This document shows positions 6,947 through 12,153 of a stretch of 12,153 bases of DNA, piece by piece. The notes under the pieces are model-generated. The model was not told the DNA's origin, did no database searches, and saw nothing but the letters and a program-made list of their open reading frames with translations. The DNA is taken from positions 60,895 through 73,047 of the forward strand of contig DHOX01000065.1 of assembly GCA_002409785.1 (NCBI GenBank). Direction: 5' to 3'. Within the stretch, counting starts at the first letter, position 1. Every line of letters starts with the position of its first letter. The DNA is from Prevotella sp. UBA5379. Its GTDB lineage: Bacteria; Bacteroidota; Bacteroidia; Bacteroidales; Bacteroidaceae. Made by a program: the position numbers and the translations under genes.

Positions 6947-7609
6947 ATGGACGTCAAGATAGAGGAGAGTTGGAGACGACGTTTGCAAGGAGAATTTGAT
7001 AAACCATATTTTGAAAAACTGGTTGCATTTGTAAGGAGTGAGTATGCAAATTATCATGTGCTTCCACGGGGACGCTTCATCTTTCGCATGTTCGATGCTT
7101 GTCCTTTCGAAAAAGTGAAAGTTGTCATTTTAGGACAGGATCCTTATCCTACTCCGGGGCAATATTATGGGGTATGTTTTTCCGTGCCAGAAGGAGTACC
7201 TGTTCCAGCTTCTTTGGCAAATATATTTCAGGAAATACATCAGGATCTGGGCAAGCCGATACCTGCTTCTGGTAATCTGGACCGATGGGTAGATCAGGGG
7301 GTGTTTCTTATGAACTCCGTTCTTACGGTGCGTGCCTACGAAACGGGTTCACACCGTAATAAAGGATGGGAGACTTTTACAGATGCTGTAATCCGGAAAT
7401 TGAGTGATGAGCGCGAGAACCTGGTGTTTATGTTATGGGGGAGTTATGCGAAAGCGAAAATGCCCCTTATTGATACCCGTAAGCATCTTGTGCTGACCGC
7501 TGCTCATCCTTCACCCCGGTCAGCTGACCGCGGATTCTTTGATTGCAGACATTTTAGTAAGGCTAATGCATTCTTGCGTGGGAAGGGTATAGGGGAAATC
7601 GATTGGTAA
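6947..7609 (+). CDS. ung: Uracil-DNA glycosylase, family 1, with atypical motif residues
   Basis: Removes uracil from DNA (from dUTP misincorporation or cytosine deamination) as the first step of base-excision repair. 220 residues, close to E. coli Ung (229). The water-activating loop is GQDPYPTPGQYYG (from G63; catalytic D65, Y67 that excludes thymine). The uracil-binding N123 is in MNSVLTVR. The leucine loop reads HPSPRS with the catalytic H187. Two departures from the E. coli-type enzyme are visible. GQDPYH is GQDPYP, a form also known from actinobacterial Ung. The minor-groove intercalating Leu of HPSPLS is Arg (R191). All residues needed for hydrolysis are present, so activity is expected. 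The gene stands alone: the divergent neighbour is 500 bp upstream and the downstream gene is convergent after 122 nt, where I find no clear terminator. Confidence 0.95.
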   Translation: MDVKIEESWRRRLQGEFDKPYFEKLVAFVRSEYANYHVLPRGRFIFRMFDACPFEKVKVVILGQDPYPTPGQYYGVCFSVPEGVPVPASLANIFQEIHQDLGKPIPASGNLDRWVDQGVFLMNSVLTVRAYETGSHRNKGWETFTDAVIRKLSDERENLVFMLWGSYAKAKMPLIDTRKHLVLTAAHPSPRSADRGFFDCRHFSKANAFLRGKGIGEIDW

Positions 7610-7731
7610 ATCATTGTTCTTTATGGCTTCCTCTTGATTTATGATGTTGCGGTAGCAATGCTATTGTCTCGTGATATGCCCTGAGTCGGTGCTCATAGGT
7701 ATTTTTGTAAAAGAAGGGTTGACCTTGTGAT

Positions 7732-9171
7732 TTATAATCTAATTGACGGATGATGTCTTTTTAATGATGATAGGTATAATCCTATAAAGGTAAGAGAACC
7801 GTTCAGCATGAGGAGTTCGTAACCAAAGGTGTAGTTAGTCATCTTGGATACTGCGATATTTAAAATCAGACAGATAAAAGGGGAGAGAATACAGATATAA
7901 GGAACCCACTTGTCAGATACATCTCGTCGGGTAAGCAGGCCGTAGGCGAAGAGACCCAATAAGGGTCCGTATGTATAAGAGCAAAGAATATAGATGGCAT
8001 TGATGACACTTGTTGAGTTGACGGCCTTAAATGCTAATATAAATAGGGTGAAAAGGACGGCTATGCCTATATGGGCCTTTTTGCGCAGATGTTCATTCCG
8101 GGGTTGATTGCAGATGTCCACGCAGAAACTTGTCGTTAAGGCTGTCAGCGCTGAATCGGCCGAGGAAAATGCTGCAGCCACAACTCCTATCGTAAAAAGA
8201 ATAACAACAGTATCACCTAGTTTGCCACTGGCGGCGAACATCGGCAGAAGATCATCACCTTGTTTGGGCAAAGCAACACCTTGCTGATGGGCTAACATCA
8301 ATAGGAGTATTCCCAGGGAGAGGAAGAGAAGGTTGGCTGGAACGAAGGCAAATCCATAGCTGCACATATCTTTCTGGGCATCACGAAGATTCTTGCAAGT
8401 AAGGTTTTTCTGCATCATATCCTGATCGAGGCCTGTCATCACAATAACAATGAAGATGCCACTCAGGAATTGTTTCCAGAAATTCTGTTTCGAGATCCAG
8501 TCATTCCAAACAAATATCTGACTATGGGTATCATGTGCAATGGCAACAACAGCGTCTCCAACAGTGAAGTGTAAATCAGAAATGACTTCAAATAGGATAA
8601 GGATTAATGCCACAAACATACATAGTGTCTGAAAAGTGTCTGTCCAGACTAGAGTCTTGATTCCCCCTCTGCGGGTATATAGCCAGATAAGACCTACCAT
8701 AGCAATGACAGTAACGGGGAAGGGTACACCGATTCCTTCAAGTACAAATTTCTGCAGGATAATGCATACGACATAGAAGCGTACCGCTGCGCCGGTCATC
8801 TTGGATAATAGGAAAAATGATGCACCGGTCTTGTATGATCGCATACCCAGTCGGTCTTGCAAATAGGAATAGATGGTCGTAAGATTGAACTTATAATAGA
8901 TTGGTAATAGCAGGAAGGCAACCGCAAAATAACCGAAAATGAAACCGATGCACATCTGCAGATAAGTCATATTCGTTAGCATTACCATACCTGGTACGGA
9001 GACAAAGGTAATTCCAGAAATGCTGGCACCAATCATTCCAAAAGCTACCATATACCATGGTGATCGCTGATTACCTCGATAGAAAGTGTTATTGTCTGTT
9101 TTTTTTGCCGTAAATCGGCTGATAAGGAGAAGAATGGCAAAATAGGCAAATATGGTAATGACAATGAGCAT
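7732..9171 (-). CDS. Sodium:solute symporter (SSS family), substrate unknown
   Basis: Inner-membrane secondary transporter of the SSS/SLC5 family (LeuT fold), coupling solute uptake to sodium. 479 residues, almost entirely hydrophobic, with about 13 predicted TM segments, as usual. Family hallmarks include the unwound first core helix (GASISGITFVSVPGMV, about residues 48-63), the RxGGIKTLVWTDTFQ stretch after the fourth core helix, and SSADSAL near residue 336, whose serines match the Na2 sodium site region. Family members carry sugars, sialic acid, proline, pantothenate and others; no neighbour gene points to a substrate. The N terminus MLIVITIFAYFAILLL runs straight into TM1, so the start is plausible. 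Monocistronic as far as can be seen. Confidence 0.9.
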   Translation of the reverse strand: MLIVITIFAYFAILLLISRFTAKKTDNNTFYRGNQRSPWYMVAFGMIGASISGITFVSVPGMVMLTNMTYLQMCIGFIFGYFAVAFLLLPIYYKFNLTTIYSYLQDRLGMRSYKTGASFFLLSKMTGAAVRFYVVCIILQKFVLEGIGVPFPVTVIAMVGLIWLYTRRGGIKTLVWTDTFQTLCMFVALILILFEVISDLHFTVGDAVVAIAHDTHSQIFVWNDWISKQNFWKQFLSGIFIVIVMTGLDQDMMQKNLTCKNLRDAQKDMCSYGFAFVPANLLFLSLGILLLMLAHQQGVALPKQGDDLLPMFAASGKLGDTVVILFTIGVVAAAFSSADSALTALTTSFCVDICNQPRNEHLRKKAHIGIAVLFTLFILAFKAVNSTSVINAIYILCSYTYGPLLGLFAYGLLTRRDVSDKWVPYICILSPFICLILNIAVSKMTNYTFGYELLMLNGSLTFIGLYLSSLKRHHPSIRL

Positions 9172-9211
9172 AATTTACAGATCTATTTCAGCGAGAAAAC
9201 TTAATGCTCGG

Positions 9212-9219
9212 CAAAAGTA
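9212..9219 (-). promoter_or_regulatory. Possible symporter promoter (-7 box)
   Basis: TACTTTTG on the minus strand fits TAnnTTTG and would start transcription about 35 nt before the ATG at 9171. No TTTG is found at the expected -33 position, so this call rests on the -7 box alone. Confidence 0.45.
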
Positions 9220-9307
9220 CAAAGTAATTTCTGTTTAAGGGAATAATTTTATTCAAAAAATGAAAAAATAGATTTAGTAGGACACAGATGGATTAATTCT
9301 TTGTACA

Positions 9308-9339
9308 TTTGCGATTGTGAGCGGATTTTGCTAAATTTG
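9308..9339 (+). promoter_or_regulatory. Promoter of the patatin gene
   Basis: TTTG (9308-9311), a 20-nt spacer and TAAATTTG (9332-9339) form a full consensus promoter. Its -33 TTTG is also the end of another -7-like box, TACATTTG (9304-9311), which lacks its own -33 box. Transcription from near 9346 leaves a long leader of about 188 nt before the ATG at 9534. Confidence 0.75.
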
Positions 9340-9356
9340 TCTTTTGATCTAATAAA

Positions 9357-9369
9357 AGTACTAAGTACT
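9357..9369. repeat. Inverted repeat just inside the patatin transcript
   Basis: AGTAC, 3 nt, GTACT: a short perfect dyad about 11 nt after the predicted transcription start. It could be an operator or a small 5' hairpin; at this length chance is possible. Confidence 0.3.
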
Positions 9370-9533
9370 ATGTCTTTTGAGCTCTTTTCTCTATTCGTTG
9401 CGTAAGCCCCTGCCGTTATAACTGGTTTTCTCAGTTCTATAGTTTTGCTGTGGTAGAGGCTGTTGAACTTGTTATCCCATTTACGGTGCAGTATGATATT
9501 GATTTATGAGTCTGTAATCATTAATAAAATAGA

Positions 9534-10442
9534 ATGAATATATTTGAAAGATTAAAACAACTGGTTTTACCAGGAAGGAGTCACGAGGTAGCACTTGTCC
9601 TGGGAGGTGGCGGGGCCAGAGGGTTCGCATATATCGGTGCGATAGAAGTCCTTGAGGAGAGGGGATACGTGATCCATTCCGTAGCCGGAACTTCTATTGG
9701 AGCTTTAATAGGAGGATTGTGGGCTGCAGGTAGGATGAAGGAAGTTAAGGAGATCGTTCTGAAACTTAACAAGAAAGAAGTCTTGTCACTTATGGATGTT
9801 TCTATCGGACTGGATCATCTGATGTCGGGAGAGAAACTACTGACTGTTTTCAATCAATTGGTGGGTGACACGAAGATAGAGGATCTGCCGGTAAATTTCT
9901 GCTGTTCTGCTTCTGATCTGGTGAGTGGTAAAGAGATGGTCTTCCGTAAAGGTTCCTTGAAAATGGCTATGAGGGCCAGCATGTCCATACCTTGTTTCTT
10001 TAAACCGGTAAAGGATCATCGTCATATCTATGTTGACGGTGGTGTCCAAAACACATTGCCATTGAACAGGGTAGCCAGGAAAAAGGGTGACTGGCTCTTT
10101 GCCGTTAATGCTTCAGCACCAGATAGAAAGTTGGCCCCAGCCTTTGTGACCAAATTAAAGAAACCACGGGAGGGGAAATTCGGTAAATTCCTCGATAACC
10201 TTCCTTTCCACTATCGTGATTTTTCCGAGAACGCAATGAACATAGCCATGCGGGTGGCTAGTCTCTCCATACAAGCTAATGTGCAAATGGAAATGGAACT
10301 GATTCCGCCTGACCTCTGTGCAGATATACCTATGGACCGTTTCGGTCTTTTTGATTTTGACAAGGGGGAAGAGCTTATCCGATTCGGGAGGGATGAAATG
10401 AGCCGCAAACTGGATGAGTTTGAACAGGGAAGGAGATCATGA
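9534..10442 (+). CDS. Patatin-like phospholipase / lipid acyl hydrolase
   Basis: A 302-residue patatin-family serine hydrolase, predicted to cleave acyl chains from phospholipids or other lipid esters with a Ser-Asp dyad. The oxyanion hole is GGGGARG (24-30), the nucleophile elbow is GTSIG with S54, and the catalytic Asp is D168 in YVDGG (DGG form). The order and spacing match the bacterial RssA/NTE-type branch. There is no signal peptide and no TM segment, so the protein should be cytoplasmic or peripheral at the inner membrane, unlike secreted ExoU-type toxins. The N-terminal MNIFERLKQLV is a possible amphipathic helix. The start at 9534 is followed closely by the family's conserved beginning. 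It has its own promoter and an unusually long leader, and is convergent with the permease gene, with only 12 nt between stop codons. Confidence 0.92.
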   Translation: MNIFERLKQLVLPGRSHEVALVLGGGGARGFAYIGAIEVLEERGYVIHSVAGTSIGALIGGLWAAGRMKEVKEIVLKLNKKEVLSLMDVSIGLDHLMSGEKLLTVFNQLVGDTKIEDLPVNFCCSASDLVSGKEMVFRKGSLKMAMRASMSIPCFFKPVKDHRHIYVDGGVQNTLPLNRVARKKGDWLFAVNASAPDRKLAPAFVTKLKKPREGKFGKFLDNLPFHYRDFSENAMNIAMRVASLSIQANVQMEMELIPPDLCADIPMDRFGLFDFDKGEELIRFGRDEMSRKLDEFEQGRRS

Positions 10443-10454
10443 GTTTTTCTGTAT

Positions 10455-11666
10455 TTATTCTTTCCCAGGCTTTTTCGTTTGTGGAAGAAGCAGATTGGTG
10501 ACGACACCGATAATGGCAGAAAGACCAATACCACTCATGGTGAAGTTGCCGAACTGGAGGACTGCACCGCCTATTCCCATTGTGAGTGTTACGGAAACGA
10601 TAATGATATTACGGGTCTCGTTGAGGTCTACTTTATGCTGGATCAGGTTCTGTACACCGACACTGGCGATAGAACCGAACAACAGCAGCATGATTCCGCC
10701 CAGCACAGCACGGGGGATAGACTGTAGTAGGGCACTCAGTTTACCGATAACAGAGAAAATGATCGCAGTACCGGCTGCTATGCGTATTACTACGGGATCT
10801 TTTACTTTCGTAATCTGCATTGCGCCGGTCACTTCTGAATAAGTTGTGACAGGAGGGCCCCCAAGAAAGGCGGCAGCCAGACAGGCTAAACCATCCCCTA
10901 ACATGGTACGGTGGAGCCCTGGATCTTTTACGAAGTCTTTTCCTGCAACAGAACTGACCACATAGACATCGCCGATATGTTCTATCACTGGTGCTATGGC
11001 TACAGGCATCATGAATACGATTGGTTGCCAGGAGAATTCGGGCAGATGGAAATGGGCTATGGATCCGGGTAAGGCAAACCATGCAGCCTTTTCCACCCCG
11101 GAAAAGTCAACTACACCCATGCAGAGTGCTGCTATGTATCCTACGGTGATGCCGCAGACGATAGGCACGAGCTTTAACATTCCCTTGCCTAATGAGAGTA
11201 TGCAGATGGCTGTGACAAGTGAAATGAAAGCTAATGTCCAGTTTCCTTTAGCCATGTCTACAGCAGAAGAGGATAAGGATAAACCAATGAGGATGATGAT
11301 TGGGCCGATGACAACAGGCGGGAAGATACGATTCAGAAATTTCTTACCTTGCCATTTGATTAGTGCACTCATGATAAAATAGACCACAGATACACCGACG
11401 ATCCCGGCTAAGGTTCCCGCCATGCCCCATTCTCTGCTGGCCTGGATAATAGGAGCGATGAAAGCAAAACTGCTCCCTAGAAATATAGGAACCTTTCCTT
11501 GGGTAACGAGATGAAAGATGAAAGTGCCCAGACCGGCCGTAAATAAGGCAGTGGCAGGATCGAGTCCGACAAGGAGTGGCACAAGGACTGTGGCGCCAAA
11601 AGCAACGAAGAGAAATTGAACTCCCACAATTGTCTTCCGGCCGGTCGATAAAGATATATTTTCCAT
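10455..11666 (-). CDS. uraA: NCS2 family nucleobase permease, uracil type (UraA-like)
   Basis: Inner-membrane proton-coupled nucleobase importer of the NCS2 family with about 14 TM segments; 403 residues with the start used here (E. coli UraA has 429). The two substrate-binding glutamates of UraA (E241 and E290, 49 apart) are matched by E229 in APVIEHIGD and E278 in GGPPVTTYSEVTG, again exactly 49 apart. The GGPP loop and the LNETRN/IGG stretch near the C terminus also fit uracil permeases. The gene symbol is therefore likely, but xanthine or another base is not excluded. The frame is open up to an ATG at 11762, but that lies upstream of the transcription start predicted from the promoter at 11732-11763. 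MENISLSTGRKTIVG at 11666 is the natural NCS2 beginning and leaves a leader of about 60 nt. Confidence 0.9.
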   Translation of the reverse strand: MENISLSTGRKTIVGVQFLFVAFGATVLVPLLVGLDPATALFTAGLGTFIFHLVTQGKVPIFLGSSFAFIAPIIQASREWGMAGTLAGIVGVSVVYFIMSALIKWQGKKFLNRIFPPVVIGPIIILIGLSLSSSAVDMAKGNWTLAFISLVTAICILSLGKGMLKLVPIVCGITVGYIAALCMGVVDFSGVEKAAWFALPGSIAHFHLPEFSWQPIVFMMPVAIAPVIEHIGDVYVVSSVAGKDFVKDPGLHRTMLGDGLACLAAAFLGGPPVTTYSEVTGAMQITKVKDPVVIRIAAGTAIIFSVIGKLSALLQSIPRAVLGGIMLLLFGSIASVGVQNLIQHKVDLNETRNIIIVSVTLTMGIGGAVLQFGNFTMSGIGLSAIIGVVTNLLLPQTKKPGKE

Positions 11667-11731
11667 TTGTACTATTGGTTTTATCTCTGCTATAAAAGGC
11701 GGTTTTAGAAATAAATTGTCCTTTTGTTTTG

Positions 11732-11763
11732 CAAAGGTAAATGAAACTTCATTAAAAAGCAAA
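11732..11763 (-). promoter_or_regulatory. Promoter of the permease gene
   Basis: On the minus strand TTTG (11763-11760), a 20-nt spacer and TACCTTTG (11739-11732) match the full Bacteroidetes consensus. Transcription near 11725 decides for the start codon at 11666 over the in-frame ATG at 11762. Confidence 0.85.
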
Positions 11764-12054
11764 CCTTATGATGAAAAATATAAGGAAGATTTATCATATT
11801 GTTGTGCATAAGGTCGGATTTGGTGTTAGTTGTAGATGCTTTAAATAATAAGTCAGAGATAATGACAAATATCTTTATGTGGGTATGATAAATAGGATAT
11901 TTCTTCATTTATATATATATTTCTTGTTCAGATCAGTGTGCTGAGGTGAGGGTACAGATAAGTTAATTTATAGTTAATTGTAGGCATTATCCACCCTTTT
12001 TATATGTATAATAGTTAAATAATATCCTTCCTAATCACTTTTTCACCTTTAGTG

Positions 12055-12086
12055 TTTGTTGCGTAATGGATTTTGATTTATATTTG
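12055..12086 (+). promoter_or_regulatory. Promoter of the right-edge gene
   Basis: TTTG (12055-12058), a 20-nt spacer and TATATTTG (12079-12086) form a full consensus promoter. Transcription should start near 12093, about 26 nt before the ATG at 12119. Confidence 0.85.
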
Positions 12087-12087
12087 T

Positions 12088-12111
12088 AGTGTCATATTGA
12101 TATATTACACT
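12088..12111. repeat. Imperfect palindrome over the predicted transcription start (operator candidate)
   Basis: AGTGT (12088-12092) and ACACT (12107-12111) are perfect inverted arms, and the inner ATAT/ATAT extends the dyad to 9 of 12 matching positions per half. It begins 1 nt after the -7 box and covers the start site, a usual place for a repressor. It could equally be a 5' hairpin of the mRNA. Confidence 0.45.
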
Positions 12112-12118
12112 ATAACTA

Positions 12119-12153
12119 ATGAGCAGGACAAATAAAAATAACAATCTTGGATT
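12119..12153 (+). CDS. Start of an unidentified gene, cut by the window edge
   Basis: An ATG about 26 nt after a full consensus promoter opens a frame that continues to the end of the window: MSRTNKNNNLG, then two bases of the next codon. The polar, Asn/Lys-rich beginning excludes a typical signal peptide in these residues but does not identify the family. Partial; the rest of the gene lies outside the window. Confidence 0.6.
   Translation, partial: MSRTNKNNNLG

Larger units (their letters stand above)
9172..9533. other. Divergent intergenic region between symporter and patatin genes
   Basis: 362 bp with back-to-back promoters: minus-strand TACTTTTG at 9212-9219 and the plus-strand promoter at 9308-9339. 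It also holds an AGTAC-taa-GTACT inverted repeat at 9357-9369. The stretch 9380-9530 is the untranslated leader of the patatin gene. I find no ORF, RNA gene or terminator in it. Confidence 0.6.
11667..12118. other. AT-rich intergenic region between divergent genes
   Basis: Holds the permease leader and promoter (11667-11763) and, at the other end, the promoter and dyad of the right-edge gene (12055-12111). Between 11764 and 12054 there is very AT-rich sequence with a TA run near 11912-11922. I see no coding frame of useful length with a start context, no RNA gene and no clear terminator there. Confidence 0.6.

Noticed and set aside
7610..7731. Possible terminator between ung and the symporter gene (TAGC-AAT-GCTA)
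   Set aside because: Stem of only 4 bp and no T-run after it on either strand.
11665..11762. N-terminal extension of the permease from the ATG at 11762
   Set aside because: It would start upstream of the predicted transcription start and adds residues unlike the NCS2 family; the 11666 start is favoured.
1..12153. Mobile element, CRISPR array, phage or defence module
   Set aside because: No transposase, integrase, spaced direct repeats, terminal repeats or defence-related domains found; gene content is ordinary chromosomal.

Overview
The window looks like chromosomal backbone of a Bacteroidales bacterium, probably Prevotella-like. Two things support this. Seven of the eight transcription units have a Bacteroidetes-type -7 box TAnnTTTG, most with a TTTG box 19-20 nt upstream, and Shine-Dalgarno sequences are essentially absent. 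The proteins (MutS2 with Smr domain, a GH18-NodB-GT2 fusion, actinobacterial-like Ung, an SSS symporter, a patatin, a UraA-type permease) also fit that phylum. The genus is a guess. I see no insertion sequence, phage, CRISPR array or conjugative module.

Layout. 1-300, minus strand: the small SRP RNA (4.5S/ffs), followed after about 4 nt by a 73-nt tRNA-like element and then an intrinsic terminator. The SRP RNA has its own promoter. 404-2992, minus: mutS2, whose promoter sits so close to the ATG that the mRNA is probably leaderless. 3045-6446, minus: a 1133-residue membrane protein combining a GH18-like domain, a NodB deacetylase and a processive GT2 synthase. 6447-6946: a 500-bp divergent intergenic region. 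6947-7609, plus: uracil-DNA glycosylase with altered active-site loops. 7732-9171, minus: sodium:solute symporter. 9172-9533: divergent intergenic region. 9534-10442, plus: patatin-like lipase. 10455-11666, minus: NCS2 uracil/xanthine permease, convergent with the patatin gene with only 12 nt between the stops. 11667-12118: AT-rich intergenic region ending in a strong plus-strand promoter. 12119-12153: the first 11 codons of a gene that runs off the window.

The genes are mostly single transcription units, and no shared pathway is evident. Two deal with uracil (Ung removes it from DNA, UraA-like imports the base), but they are not linked in an operon. The part most worth a second look is the SRP RNA / tRNA-like tandem at the left edge. 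It resembles a tRNA but lacks several features needed for decoding, and it is placed where RNase P cleavage would create the SRP RNA 3' end. Other points of interest are the one-polypeptide exopolysaccharide machine, the Arg in place of the intercalating Leu in Ung, and the dyad at the predicted start site of the right-edge gene.
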